Positions 1 to 7,701 of a stretch of DNA of 64,000 nucleotides are shown here, in pieces. This DNA is from Comamonas sp. KCTC 72670 (GTDB lineage: Bacteria; Myxococcota; Myxococcia; Myxococcales; Myxococcaceae). A program made the translations under genes and the position numbers. Below the pieces are notes generated by a model. It saw nothing but the letters and a program-made list of their open reading frames with translations. It ran no database searches and had not been told where the DNA came from. Position 1 is the stretch's first letter. The number at the start of each line of letters is the position of its first letter. The stretch covers positions 1 to 64,000 of the forward strand of contig BNCN01000004.1 of assembly GCA_014656495.1 (NCBI GenBank). Reading direction: 5' to 3'.

Positions 1-73
1 ACGCAGCTCTCCAGCCCAGCCTCTAAATCCTCGCGGCGCGTGCCGACCACGGTCCTCGGTCGGCCGCAACTGC

Positions 74-229
74 TCACGCCACGTCGTTGGCCGGACGGTT
101 ACGCGCGCCGGGCGGCAGGCGTGGCGCCATCTCCACGAGGAAGTCGTTGGGCTGGGTGCCATAGACATACGCCGGATGATTGAAGCGCGCGTTCCATTGC
201 GCGGCGGCGTCAGGGGGCTGCTCGGCCAT
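74..229 (-). pseudogene. Remnant of a SAM-dependent methyltransferase (N-terminus only)
   Basis: Only about 51 residues remain. The stretch WNARFNHPAYVYGTQPNDFL is the usual N-terminus of small TehB-like class I methyltransferases, which are normally about 200 residues long. After LPPGAR the reading frame loses similarity and meets a stop at 74-76, before the SAM-binding glycine motif would be reached. The remaining bases to the left edge do not restore it in this frame. The ATG at 229 is preceded by a good AAGGAG, so the start itself is intact. It is the last gene of the minus-strand sulfur operon. Truncation by a deletion near position 107 is inferred; the protein cannot be an active methyltransferase. 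Confidence 0.6.
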
Positions 230-257
230 GGTGCTCCTTCGGGCGTCCTGGGGGACG

Positions 258-1052
258 TCAGCGGGCATTCTGCGTCGTGGCCGCGCCGTCTCCCAGCCCC
301 AACGCTTCGCGGTTCTTGAAGAAGATGAAGACGCCCATCACGACGAGGAAGCCGGAGAAGGCCGCCTTGAGCGTCGTCTGCGAGACGAAGTGGGAGGCCC
401 AGGTTCCCAGCAGGATGCCCACCACGGCGATGGCCGTGAAGAGGCCCAGGGCGACCCAGGGCACCTCGACGTGGCCGAGGTAGCCCGCGAAGCCCACGAG
501 GGCGTTGAGGGCGATGACGAGCAGGCTGGTGCCCACCGCCTGCTTCATGGGCAGCCCCACCAGCAGCACCAGCGCCGGGACGATGAGGAAGCCGCCGCCC
601 ACGCCGACCAGGCCGGTGAGGCCCCCGACGCCGAGCGCGGCCAGGGCCATGACGGGGAGGGACGCCCTCCGGGGTTCCGGCGCCCGCGCCGCGCCTCCGC
701 GGCCGTTGCGGAACATGAAGACCGCGGAGACGAGCATCACCGTGGCGAAGAGCAAAAGCTGCGTCGTCCCGGAGACGCGCGCGGACAGGCGCGCCCCGGC
801 GTAGGTGCCCGCCATGGCCACCGTCCCGAAGACGAGGGCCGCCTTCCACTGGACGTTGCCCTTGCGCCAGTGGCTCGCCGCGCCGACCAGGCTGGTGACG
901 CCCACCACGGCCAGTCCCATGGCGATGGCCTCCTTCGCCCCGAAGCCCAGGACGTAGACGAGGATGGGGACGGTGAGGATGGAGCCGCCGCCGCCGAGCA
1001 GGCCCAGCGACAGGCCCATGAGCGCCGCGAGGGAGAAACCGAGAAGAGGCAT
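258..1052 (-). CDS. TauE/SafE family sulfite/organosulfonate exporter
   Basis: Integral membrane protein of 264 residues, the normal length for TauE/SafE. It has two related halves, each rich in Gly and starting with a hydrophobic segment. The GGGGS stretch near residue 21 and the GVGGGF stretch near residue 150 are the paired glycine-rich loops typical of the family. The predicted role is export of sulfite or another small sulfur oxyanion across the inner membrane. It lies 24 nt downstream of a rhodanese and a persulfide dioxygenase in the same operon. Persulfide dioxygenase releases sulfite, so an exporter here fits well. The substrate is inferred from context. Confidence 0.85.
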   Translation of the reverse strand: MPLLGFSLAALMGLSLGLLGGGGSILTVPILVYVLGFGAKEAIAMGLAVVGVTSLVGAASHWRKGNVQWKAALVFGTVAMAGTYAGARLSARVSGTTQLLLFATVMLVSAVFMFRNGRGGAARAPEPRRASLPVMALAALGVGGLTGLVGVGGGFLIVPALVLLVGLPMKQAVGTSLLVIALNALVGFAGYLGHVEVPWVALGLFTAIAVVGILLGTWASHFVSQTTLKAAFSGFLVVMGVFIFFKNREALGLGDGAATTQNAR

Positions 1053-1076
1053 GGAGGCCGTCTTGTCGCGGCGCGC

Positions 1077-1394
1077 TCAGCCCTGGGGCGGCGGCGCGCG
1101 TACGGCGAGCATCCCGCCCGCCAGGTTGAAGAGGTGCTTGAAGCCGGCGTGCGCGAGCAACTGCGCCGCCCGCGCGGAGCGGCCGCCCGAGCGGCAGATG
1201 AGCAGCAGGGGTGTCTCGCGTGGCCACGCGGCGGCGGCGACCTCCAGCGTGCCCAGGGGGATGAGCTCGGCGCGGGGCAGGTGGCCCAGGGGGCCGGTGT
1301 ACTCGTCCGGCTCGCGCACGTCGATGCGCCGCACCTCCGGGCCGAGCGCGTCGAGCCGCGAGGGCGAGATGTCCTGATAGGGGAGCGGTGTCAT
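1077..1394 (-). CDS. Single-domain rhodanese-like sulfurtransferase
   Basis: Cytoplasmic protein of 105 residues containing one rhodanese domain. The active-site loop CRSGGRS places the catalytic Cys at about residue 67, and the RIDVREPDEY motif marks the N-terminal half. The start at 1394 is chosen because AGGAA sits 9 nt upstream; an ATG at 1421 would overlap the preceding gene. It would pass sulfane sulfur between thiols or thiosulfate. It sits between the persulfide dioxygenase and the TauE-type exporter with gaps of 23-24 nt, a common arrangement for sulfide or persulfide detoxification. Confidence 0.85.
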   Translation of the reverse strand: MTPLPYQDISPSRLDALGPEVRRIDVREPDEYTGPLGHLPRAELIPLGTLEVAAAAWPRETPLLLICRSGGRSARAAQLLAHAGFKHLFNLAGGMLAVRAPPPQG

Positions 1395-1417
1395 GGGGGG
1401 ATTTCCTGAGAAGGGGC

Positions 1418-2119
1418 TCAAGCCCCCTGGGGCGAGGGCGACGTGTGTCCGCAGGCGCGGTTGGCCGGGACGGCGGCGTCAATCCGCCGGGGCCTGGGCA
1501 GGTTGAGGTTCTCCATGATGTGGACGAACGCCTCCCGGCTCTTTCCGGCCACGCGGGGGTTGTGCCGCTTCTCCTCGGCGATGCTCGTCACCGTGCGGCC
1601 CTGGTAGTCGTGGGCGGGGTAGACGAGCGTCTCATCGGGGAGCGCGAAGAGGACGCGCGTGAGGCTGTCGTAGAGCTGGCGCGCGTCCCCGTTCTGGAAG
1701 TCGGTGCGGCCGGTGCCGCGCACGAGCAGGGCATCTCCGGTGAAGACGCGGTCGCCCAGCAGGTAGCTGAGGCTGTCGTCCGTGTGCCCCGGGGTGGCGA
1801 GCACCTGGAAGGCGAGCTGCCCGACGCGCACCTCGTCCCCGTGGCGGACCTGGACGTTGGCACAGCTGGCGCCGTTCACGCTGCCCACCACCGTCGCCTG
1901 CGTGCGCTCCCGCAGCGTGCCAGACGCGGTGACGTGGTCGGCGTGGACGTGGGTGTCGAAGACGTGGGTGAGGGTGAGGTCCAGCTCGGCCACGAGCCGC
2001 AGGTCGCGGTCGGCCTGCTCCAGCACGGGGTCGATGAGGACGGCCTGGCGCGTGGCCTCGTCGCCAATGAGGTAGGTGTACGTCGACGACTCGGAATCGA
2101 AAAGCTGCCGGAAAATCAT
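1418..2119 (-). CDS. Persulfide dioxygenase (ETHE1/Blh-type metallo-beta-lactamase fold)
   Basis: Protein of 233 residues with the metallo-beta-lactamase fold. The iron site motif THVHADH is at residues 56-62, followed by ATPGHTDDS near 110 and FTGDALL near 130. The layout and length match ETHE1-like persulfide dioxygenases, which oxidise glutathione persulfide to sulfite with O2. It is the first gene of a minus-strand operon with a rhodanese and a sulfite-exporter-like gene. The promoter would lie in the 94-bp gap shared with the divergent YeeE pair, which holds a perfect inverted repeat. A glyoxalase II function is less likely given the sulfur neighbours. Confidence 0.85.
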   Translation of the reverse strand: MIFRQLFDSESSTYTYLIGDEATRQAVLIDPVLEQADRDLRLVAELDLTLTHVFDTHVHADHVTASGTLRERTQATVVGSVNGASCANVQVRHGDEVRVGQLAFQVLATPGHTDDSLSYLLGDRVFTGDALLVRGTGRTDFQNGDARQLYDSLTRVLFALPDETLVYPAHDYQGRTVTSIAEEKRHNPRVAGKSREAFVHIMENLNLPRPRRIDAAVPANRACGHTSPSPQGA

Positions 2120-2157
2120 GTCGATGCCTCCTGGCCATGAGAGCCCTGGCCGCGGCG

Positions 2158-2188
2158 AAAGGATTCAGGGCCCCCCGCTGAATCCTTT
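2158..2188. promoter_or_regulatory. Perfect 11-bp inverted repeat between divergent sulfur operons, candidate operator
   Basis: Arms AAAGGATTCAG (2158-2168) and CTGAATCCTTT (2178-2188) are exact reverse complements around a 9-nt GC spacer. The site lies in the 94-bp gap between the persulfide dioxygenase operon (minus) and the YeeE/YedE pair (plus). Both flanking genes point away from it, so an operator for a sulfur-responsive repressor is more likely than a terminator. However, the right arm is followed by TT, making five T in all, and a hairpin role cannot be excluded. No regulator gene of the ArsR (BigR/SqrR) type is present in the window. Confidence 0.5.
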
Positions 2189-2213
2189 TTGACGAAGCGG
2201 GCTCTCAAGGGGC

Positions 2214-2639
2214 ATGACCTCTTCCATCCTCCTTCCGCTCCTGGGCGGGGGCCTCATCGGGTTGAGCGCCTCCCTGCTGCTCCTGGCCAACGGACGGGTC
2301 GCGGGCATCAGCGGCGTGGTGGGCTCGCTGCTGGCCCCCGTTCGCGGTGACATCGCCTGGCGCGTGCTCTTCTTCGCAGGGCTGCTCGCCGGGGGCCTGC
2401 TGCTCGCCTGGCTGCGGCCCGGCGCCTTCCCGGCCCCCGCGTCCCCGAGCGCGGGCGGCGCCTGGCTGCTGGCGGGGGCCGGACTGCTGGTGGGCTTCGG
2501 CTCGCGGCTGGGCAACGGCTGCACCAGCGGGCACGGCGTCTGCGGCATCAGCCGGGGCTCGGTCCGCTCCATCGCGGCCACGCTCACCTTCATGGCCACC
2601 GGTGTCCTCACCGTCTTCCTGGTCCGCCACGTCCTCTAG
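2214..2639 (+). CDS. YeeE/YedE family transporter, first half (thiosulfate/sulfur uptake)
   Basis: Membrane protein of 141 residues with about four hydrophobic segments. The motif [12 protein letters not shown] near residue 99 is the conserved Cys-containing motif of YeeE/YedE (TsuA) thiosulfate transporters. Here the family is split into two half-size proteins, and the partner starts 12 nt downstream. Full-length TsuA has about 350 residues and both halves in one chain. A role in bringing thiosulfate or a related sulfur species across the inner membrane is inferred from the family. It is transcribed divergently from the persulfide dioxygenase operon. Confidence 0.85.
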   Translation: MTSSILLPLLGGGLIGLSASLLLLANGRVAGISGVVGSLLAPVRGDIAWRVLFFAGLLAGGLLLAWLRPGAFPAPASPSAGGAWLLAGAGLLVGFGSRLGNGCTSGHGVCGISRGSVRSIAATLTFMATGVLTVFLVRHVL

Positions 2640-2651
2640 CGAAAGTCCTCC

Positions 2652-3122
2652 ATGCGTCCCTCCCTCAGTGCGTTCCTCAGTGGCCTCGTCTTCGCCATCG
2701 GCCTGGGCCTCGCGGGCATGACGGATCCGGCCAACGTCCTCGGCTTCCTGGATGTCGCGGGCGACTGGGACTACCGGCTCGCGTTCGTGATGGGCGGCGC
2801 CATCGCCGTCCACGCGGCGCTGCGGCGCCTCATCCACCAGCGCGCGCGGCCCCTGTTCGCCGCCACGTTCCCCACGTTCTCCGCCAGCAAGCCGGACGCG
2901 AAGCTCCTCGCGGGTTCGGCCCTCTTCGGCGTGGGGTGGGGGCTGGGTGGCTACTGTCCGGGGCCCGCGCTCACCTCGCTGGCGACCGGGGCCGTCCCCT
3001 TGCTCGTGTTCGTCCCCGCCATGTTCGCCGGCTTCTACCTCGCGCAGGTGCTGCAGGCGCGCGGCTCCAGGGGCGCGACGCGTGCCGAGGTGCCGCGGGC
3101 GGGCGCAGCGCCTGCTCCCTAG
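2652..3122 (+). CDS. YeeE/YedE family transporter, second half
   Basis: Membrane protein of 156 residues and partner of the preceding half. Near the N-terminus it has [20 protein letters not shown], and at about residues 96-110 [17 protein letters not shown], both signatures of the second YeeE/YedE half (DUF6691 type). The conserved Cys lies in GGYCPGP. It starts 12 nt after the first half, so the two are almost certainly co-translated and form one transporter. It ends 80 nt before the ECF sigma gene. The substrate, likely thiosulfate or sulfide-derived sulfur, is inferred. Confidence 0.85.
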   Translation: MRPSLSAFLSGLVFAIGLGLAGMTDPANVLGFLDVAGDWDYRLAFVMGGAIAVHAALRRLIHQRARPLFAATFPTFSASKPDAKLLAGSALFGVGWGLGGYCPGPALTSLATGAVPLLVFVPAMFAGFYLAQVLQARGSRGATRAEVPRAGAAPAP

Positions 3123-3165
3123 CGCGGCGTGGCGGTCGCGTCCTCGCGCACCTCCGGCCTTCGCC

Positions 3166-3193
3166 GGGAACCTTTCCGCCACCTCACCGTGTC
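3166..3193 (+). promoter_or_regulatory. Candidate ECF sigma promoter before the sigma/anti-sigma operon
   Basis: GGGAAC (3166-3171), 16 nt, then CGTGTC (3188-3193). The -35 element matches the GGAAC core common to ECF (RpoE-like) sigma factors. The same two hexamers with the same 16-nt spacer recur at 4990-5017 before the SoxB-like gene. This supports autoregulation of the sigma gene that starts about 10-28 nt downstream. It is read by eye from sequence only. Confidence 0.45.
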
Positions 3194-3202
3194 CTCATCC
3201 CC

Positions 3203-3724
3203 GTGAACGCCCGCGTCTTCATGGAACGTGCCCTGGAGCACCTCCCCGCCCTGAGACGGGTGGGGCGCCGGCTGACGAGCAGCGCGGCGGAGGCGGATGA
3301 CCTGGTGCAGGAGACGCTGGCGCGCGCCCTGGAGCAGCGGGGCGCGCTGAGAGAACCCGCGCGGCTCAAGGCCTGGCTGCTCGCCGTGCAGCGCACCGTG
3401 TTCCTCAACACCCGCCGGGGGCAGCGGCCCCGCCTGGAGGTCCTGGAGGGGGGGCTGGGCCGTGCGCCGCCACCCGAGCCCTGCGCGGACCTGGAGGAGG
3501 AGCTGCACGCCCGCACCTTGAGCGCGGGGATGCAGGCGGCGCTCGCGGCGCTGGCGCCGGAGTGGCGCGACGCCTTGTGGCTGCGAGAGGTCGAGGAGCT
3601 GAGCTACGAGGAGATCGCCCAGGTTCAAGGCTGCCCGGTGGGCACCGTGCGCTCGCGGCTGGCGCGGGCTCGGCTGGCGATGCTCGACCTCCTCGAGAAG
3701 GAGAAGGCCCATGGAAGCCTGTAG
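3203..3724 (+). CDS. ECF-type RNA polymerase sigma factor
   Basis: Protein of about 173 residues with region 2 (ADDLVQETLARALEQ, near residues 35-50) and region 4 (LSYEEIAQVQGCPVGTVRSR near residues 136-155), the two-domain plan of ECF sigma factors. No Shine-Dalgarno sequence decides the start: a GTG at 3203 and an ATG at 3221 are both possible. If the candidate promoter at 3166-3193 is real, the ATG at 3221 would leave a normal short leader, while the GTG would be nearly leaderless. The 3' end overlaps the anti-sigma gene by 14 nt, so the pair is translationally coupled. It likely recognises the promoter pair GGGAAC-N16-CGTGTC found here. Confidence 0.88.
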   Translation: MNARVFMERALEHLPALRRVGRRLTSSAAEADDLVQETLARALEQRGALREPARLKAWLLAVQRTVFLNTRRGQRPRLEVLEGGLGRAPPPEPCADLEEELHARTLSAGMQAALAALAPEWRDALWLREVEELSYEEIAQVQGCPVGTVRSRLARARLAMLDLLEKEKAHGSL

Positions 3725-4469
3725 CCCCCAGTGGCAGGAGCGCCTGTCCGCGTGGTTCGACGGTGAGGCCCGGGGCCAGGAGCGCCGGGCGGTGGAGCTC
3801 CACCTGTCCGCTTGCGCGGGCTGTGCCCGGGAGGCGGCCCGCTACGCTTCGCTACGGCAGGCGTTGAGGACGGAGGGGGCCGAGGAGGCGCGAGTGCCTC
3901 CCGCGCTGGTGGCGCGAGCCACCCGGCTGGCGCCTCGGGCCCGGCGGTTCTCGCCCCGGCGGAGGCTGGTGGCGGGCGCGGCCGCGGCGCTGATGTCGGT
4001 GGGCGTGCTCTGGACGTCCTGGCCCGGTGGCCTGGGCATGAATGAAGCGCTGGCGATGGACCTCGAGCGGCACCACCTCAAGGCCTTCTCCCGGGTGACG
4101 CCCTGCGAGTTCGAGTCCTCGGACCCGGCCGAAGTGAAGGCGTGGGTGGCGCGGGAGGTGGGCTACGCGGTGGAGGTGCCGGTGGTGCCCGGGGCAACGT
4201 TGTTGGGAGCCCGCCGCTGCCGGCTGCATGGGAAGCTCTCCGCGTCGTTGCTGTACCGGCACGAGGGCGGCAAGGCGATGACGCTCTTCGTGCCATTGCC
4301 GGACTCGGACGCGGCGCGGGAGGCGGCGCGCTTCGCGGGTGACGGGCCTCGGTGCACGCAGGGGCCGGTGGGGGAGCGCATCTGCGTGGCGCCTCACGGG
4401 AGCGCGCTGGTCGTCTCCGAATTGGAGCCCGAGGTGCTCCTGGCCGCGCTGGCCCGCCTCGCGCCCTGA
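3711..4469 (+). CDS. Membrane-anchored zinc-finger anti-sigma factor
   Basis: Protein of 252 residues. The N-terminal anti-sigma zinc finger (zf-HC2) has His31, Cys35 and Cys38 in HLSACAGC, with an earlier Cys4. One transmembrane segment lies at about residues 85-103, followed by an extracytoplasmic domain of about 150 residues containing four Cys. It overlaps the ECF sigma gene by 14 nt, the usual arrangement for a cognate pair. The zinc finger would hold the sigma factor at the membrane until a periplasmic signal, plausibly sulfur or redox stress given the neighbours, releases it. The signal is an inference. Confidence 0.85.
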   Translation: MEACSPQWQERLSAWFDGEARGQERRAVELHLSACAGCAREAARYASLRQALRTEGAEEARVPPALVARATRLAPRARRFSPRRRLVAGAAAALMSVGVLWTSWPGGLGMNEALAMDLERHHLKAFSRVTPCEFESSDPAEVKAWVAREVGYAVEVPVVPGATLLGARRCRLHGKLSASLLYRHEGGKAMTLFVPLPDSDAAREAARFAGDGPRCTQGPVGERICVAPHGSALVVSELEPEVLLAALARLAP

Positions 4470-4604
4470 GTCGCCTGCCCCTCTGGGCGGCAGCCGAGGC
4501 GCCGGGCGGGACGGGCGTTGAATCCTCTGGCCGCCGCCTTGGCTCTCACCGGCTGCCGCACGCACCGGCGGCCCGCCGCCTCCGGTGCCGGAAGGAGCCG
4601 CGCC

Positions 4605-4961
4605 ATGAGAATACTGCTCGTCGTCACCGCCGTCGTGTTCGTGAGTGTCCTCGTCATCGCCTGTGTGCGCCCGCGCCCCGGGGACCCTTCGGTGGGCGCC
4701 GAGGCCCGCCGCCGGGTGGAGGCGGGGGCCACGCTGGTGGATGTCCGCACGCCGGAGGAGTTCGCCGCCGGGCACCTGCCGGGCGCGGTGAACATCCCGG
4801 TGGGCGCGCTGGAGGAGCGGCTCGGTGAGCTCGGCCCGCCAGCGACACCGTTGGTCGTCTACTGCCGCAGCGGCGCTCGCAGCGGGCGCGCCGAGCGCTT
4901 GTTGAAGGCGCGGGGGTTCCAGGACGTCTTCGACCTGGGCCCCATGTCGGCGTGGCCGTGA
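4605..4961 (+). CDS. Lipoprotein rhodanese
   Basis: Protein of 118 residues starting at an ATG with GAAGGAG seven nt upstream. A hydrophobic signal segment ends in the lipobox VIAC with Cys20, so the protein is probably lipid-anchored on the outer side of the inner membrane or in the outer membrane. One rhodanese domain follows: LVDVRTPEEF near 44-53 and the active loop CRSGARSGR with catalytic Cys87. It would handle sulfane sulfur in the periplasm. It lies between the sigma/anti-sigma pair and the SoxB-like gene. Confidence 0.85.
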   Translation: MRILLVVTAVVFVSVLVIACVRPRPGDPSVGAEARRRVEAGATLVDVRTPEEFAAGHLPGAVNIPVGALEERLGELGPPATPLVVYCRSGARSGRAERLLKARGFQDVFDLGPMSAWP

Positions 4962-4989
4962 CGCGCGAGGCGTTGGAGTTGCGCCGCCT

Positions 4990-5017
4990 GGGAACTTCGC
5001 GCGGCCCGCCCCGTGTC
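4990..5017 (+). promoter_or_regulatory. Candidate ECF sigma promoter before the SoxB-like operon
   Basis: GGGAAC (4990-4995), a 16-nt spacer, then CGTGTC (5012-5017). Both elements and the spacer length match the site at 3166-3193 upstream of the local ECF sigma gene. The start codon of the SoxB-like gene is 27-42 nt downstream of the -10 element, a normal leader length. This suggests that the SoxB-like, YeiH and DsrE genes form a target operon of that sigma factor. Confidence 0.5.
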
Positions 5018-5058
5018 TCCGCCGCAGTCTCCTCTTCACCCGCATGAGGTGTTTCTCG

Positions 5059-6657
5059 ATGTCCCGTCGTGTCTTCGCGCTCGGCGCGCTGCTCATCATG
5101 GTCTCCGGCTGTGCCTCATCCCGGACGCCAGCCTCGGCCAGCCCTTACGCGCCCCCGCGCCAGCAGCTCACCGTCCTCTACGTGGCGGACCTGCACGCGC
5201 AGCTTCGCGCCCACCCCGAGCTCTTCTGGCGGGACGGGACGGAGCGCATCGAGGTCGCGGGGGGCTTAGCGCGCGTGGCCGCCGCCATCCAGCAAATCCG
5301 CGCCGAGCGCGGTGGCGCCGTGCTCGTGCTCGACGCTGGTGACACGATTCAAGGTTCAGGCGCGGCGGCCCTCAGCGAGGGCGGGGCCCTCATCGAGCCG
5401 CTCAACGCGCTGGGGTTGGATGGCGCGGTGCCCGGCAACTGGGAAGTGGTGTACGGCCCCGAGGTGCTGCGTCAGCGTGCCCGTGAGATGAAGCACCCGC
5501 TCTTCGCGGCCAACCTGCGCGACGCGGCCAGTGGCGAGCGGCTCTTCCCGCCGTACCTGGTGAGGACGGTGGGCGGGGTGAAGGTGGCCGTGGTGGGCTT
5601 CACGGACCCGGATGTCCCGCGCCGTCAGCCGCCGGGGTACAGCCAGGGGCTGCGCTATGACGGTCCGGAGGCGCTGCCGGAGCTGGTACGCGAGGTGCGC
5701 GAGCGGGAGGGCGCGCAGGTGGTGCTCTTGATGACGCACGTGGGGCTCGCGAAGGCCGTGGGGCTGGCCGCGAGGGTGCCCGGCGTGGACGCGCACCTCT
5801 CCAGCGACACGCACGAGCGCACCTATGTGCCCATCGAGCAGGCCGGGAGCTGGGTGGTGGAGCCTGGCGCCTTCGGCTCGTTCCTCGGCCGCATGGACCT
5901 GTGGCTGGAGGGCGGGAAGGTGGTGGACCGCCGCTGGGAGCTCATCGAGCTGACCGCGTCGCGCTTCCCCGAGGACCCGAAGGTGGCGCGGCTCGTGGAC
6001 GCCGCGCTCGCGCCCTACGCGGAGACGCTGGCCTCGCCGGTGGGGCACACCGACGTGACGCTGGCGCGCTACGCGGTGGTGGAGAACCCGCTGGACAACG
6101 TGCTGGCTGACGCCATCCGGGCCGCGGGCGGGACGCAGATTGGCCTCTCCAACGGCTTCCGCTTCGGCACGCCGCTGCTGCCGGGGCCCGTGCGCGAGGA
6201 GGACCTCTGGAACGTCTTCCCCATCACCAACAAGCTGAAGACGGGCAAGGTGAGTGGCCGCCAGCTGCGCGCCTTCTGGGAGCAGGAGCTGGAGAACGTC
6301 TTCGCGAAGGACCCAGAGAAGCGCTTCGGCGGGTGGCTGCCGCGCCCCTCGGGGATGACGCTGCGCTTCCGCTCCGGCGCGCCCAAGGGACAGCGCCTCC
6401 TCGCCCTGGAGGTCGCGGGCGAGCCGGTGGTGGACGAGCGCCTCTACACCGTGACGGCCTGCGAGCGGGAAGGGGACTCGCCGGACATGCTCTGCCGCAT
6501 CCCGGGAGTCCAGGAGCCGCGCGTGCTCGACATGGACGCGCATGAGGCGGTGCGCCGCTTCCTAGCGGGGAAGCCGCGGCTGAGCGAGTCCCTGGAGGGC
6601 CGCGCGGTGGGCGAGGACCTGCCGGCCGTGCTCCGAACCCAGCAGGTCCAGCCGTGA
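5059..6657 (+). CDS. SoxB-like thiosulfohydrolase / 5'-nucleotidase-family lipoprotein
   Basis: Protein of 532 residues with a signal sequence ending in the lipobox VSGC (Cys18). It has the metallophosphatase and 5'-nucleotidase C-terminal domains. Metal-site motifs are ADLHAQL (Asp44, His46), DAGDTIQGS (Asp95) and GNWEVVYG (Asn127, Trp128). True 5'-nucleotidases have GNHEFDYG at the last motif; Trp after the ligand residue and the phrase GGWLPRPSGM near residue 428 are features of SoxB, the di-manganese enzyme that removes sulfate from the SoxYZ carrier. The start at 5059 has GAGGTG upstream; an ATG at 5044 is the alternative. It overlaps the YeiH-type gene by 4 nt. A nucleotidase remains possible. 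Confidence 0.7.
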   Translation: MSRRVFALGALLIMVSGCASSRTPASASPYAPPRQQLTVLYVADLHAQLRAHPELFWRDGTERIEVAGGLARVAAAIQQIRAERGGAVLVLDAGDTIQGSGAAALSEGGALIEPLNALGLDGAVPGNWEVVYGPEVLRQRAREMKHPLFAANLRDAASGERLFPPYLVRTVGGVKVAVVGFTDPDVPRRQPPGYSQGLRYDGPEALPELVREVREREGAQVVLLMTHVGLAKAVGLAARVPGVDAHLSSDTHERTYVPIEQAGSWVVEPGAFGSFLGRMDLWLEGGKVVDRRWELIELTASRFPEDPKVARLVDAALAPYAETLASPVGHTDVTLARYAVVENPLDNVLADAIRAAGGTQIGLSNGFRFGTPLLPGPVREEDLWNVFPITNKLKTGKVSGRQLRAFWEQELENVFAKDPEKRFGGWLPRPSGMTLRFRSGAPKGQRLLALEVAGEPVVDERLYTVTACEREGDSPDMLCRIPGVQEPRVLDMDAHEAVRRFLAGKPRLSESLEGRAVGEDLPAVLRTQQVQP

Positions 6658-7673
6658 ACGCTCCTGCCTCGCTCCCATCTGGAAGTCCCTGGCACCGACG
6701 GCTGCCGGGGCTCGGAGTCGCCGCGGGGCTGGCCGGGGTCAGCTACGCGCTGGCCACGCTCCCGGGCCTCGCGGTGGTGGGGCCTCTCACGGTAGCCCTG
6801 CTGATTGGCATCTTCCTGCGTACGACGCTGGGGCTGGCCCCCGGCCTGGTGGAGGGCACGCGCTACTCGGCGCGCACGGTGCTGCGGTTGGGCATCGTGC
6901 TGATGGGGGCGCGGCTCGACTTCGGGCTGGTGGCGAAGGTGGGCCCGCGCGTGCTGCTGCTGGCCCTGGCCGTCATCGTCGGCGGCATCCTGGGCCTCCG
7001 CTGGGTGACGAAGCGCTTCGGCGTGCCGGAGAAGCTGGGCACGTTGCTGGCCGTGGGGACGTCCATTTGTGGCGCCAGCGCGGTGGTGGCCGCCAGCTCC
7101 GTCACCCGCGCGGAGGAGGAGGACACCACGCTGGCGGTGGGCCTGTGCGGCATCCTCGGCACGGTCGGTGTCCTCTTCTATGTCTTCGTGGGGCCGGTGC
7201 TGGGGTTGAGCACCGCGCAGCTCGCCATCCTGTCGGGCGCCACGTTGCATGAGGTGGCGCAGGTCATGGCCGCGGCCTTCACCTGGGGCACCTCCGCGGG
7301 GGACCTGGGCACACTGGTCAAGCTGACCCGCGTGGTGTTGCTGGCCCCCGCGCTCGTGGTGCTGGGGCTGGTCTCCGGCGCGGGAGGGCAGGTGCGCTAC
7401 TCGCTGAAGGAGCCGCCCATCCCGTGGTTCGTCATCGGCTTCCTCACGGTGGGCGTGCTGGGCTCGGTGGGCGTGGTGCCCGCCGCCGCCAAGGCGTGGC
7501 TCTCCACCGCCAGCGTCTTCCTCATGGTCATGGCCATGGCCGCCATGGGGCTGGGCACCCACCTGCGCATGGTCCGCCGCGCGGGCATGCGCGTCGTCTA
7601 CGTCGGCCTCGTGGGCTTCGCCGGGCTCGTGCTGTTCGCCTGGGGCCTCATCCAACTGCTGGGCATCCAGTAA
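6654..7673 (+). CDS. YeiH/UPF0324 family membrane protein, putative sulfate exporter
   Basis: Polytopic membrane protein of 339 residues with around ten hydrophobic segments, the usual size for YeiH (UPF0324). Typical stretches are FLRTTLG near residue 56, VGTSICGASAVVAASS near 125-140 and LHEVAQVMAA near 197. It starts at a GTG that overlaps the stop of the SoxB-like gene (GTGA), so the two are co-translated. A SoxB-type enzyme releases sulfate, so sulfate efflux is a sensible role. That role is inferred from context, because the family is poorly characterised. Confidence 0.8.
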   Translation: MNAPASLPSGSPWHRRLPGLGVAAGLAGVSYALATLPGLAVVGPLTVALLIGIFLRTTLGLAPGLVEGTRYSARTVLRLGIVLMGARLDFGLVAKVGPRVLLLALAVIVGGILGLRWVTKRFGVPEKLGTLLAVGTSICGASAVVAASSVTRAEEEDTTLAVGLCGILGTVGVLFYVFVGPVLGLSTAQLAILSGATLHEVAQVMAAAFTWGTSAGDLGTLVKLTRVVLLAPALVVLGLVSGAGGQVRYSLKEPPIPWFVIGFLTVGVLGSVGVVPAAAKAWLSTASVFLMVMAMAAMGLGTHLRMVRRAGMRVVYVGLVGFAGLVLFAWGLIQLLGIQ

Positions 7674-7701
7674 TCCGCAAACCCTTCCGGAGTTCGTCCC
7701 G

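Noticed and set aside
2158..2190. Intrinsic terminator at the inverted repeat in the sulfur promoter gap
   Set aside because: Both neighbouring genes start there and point away, so a terminator has no transcript to end; an operator is the better reading.
5059..6657. Plain UshA-type 5'-nucleotidase
   Set aside because: The GNHE motif is replaced by GNWE, and the C-terminal and neighbour evidence favour SoxB, though the call is kept at moderate confidence.
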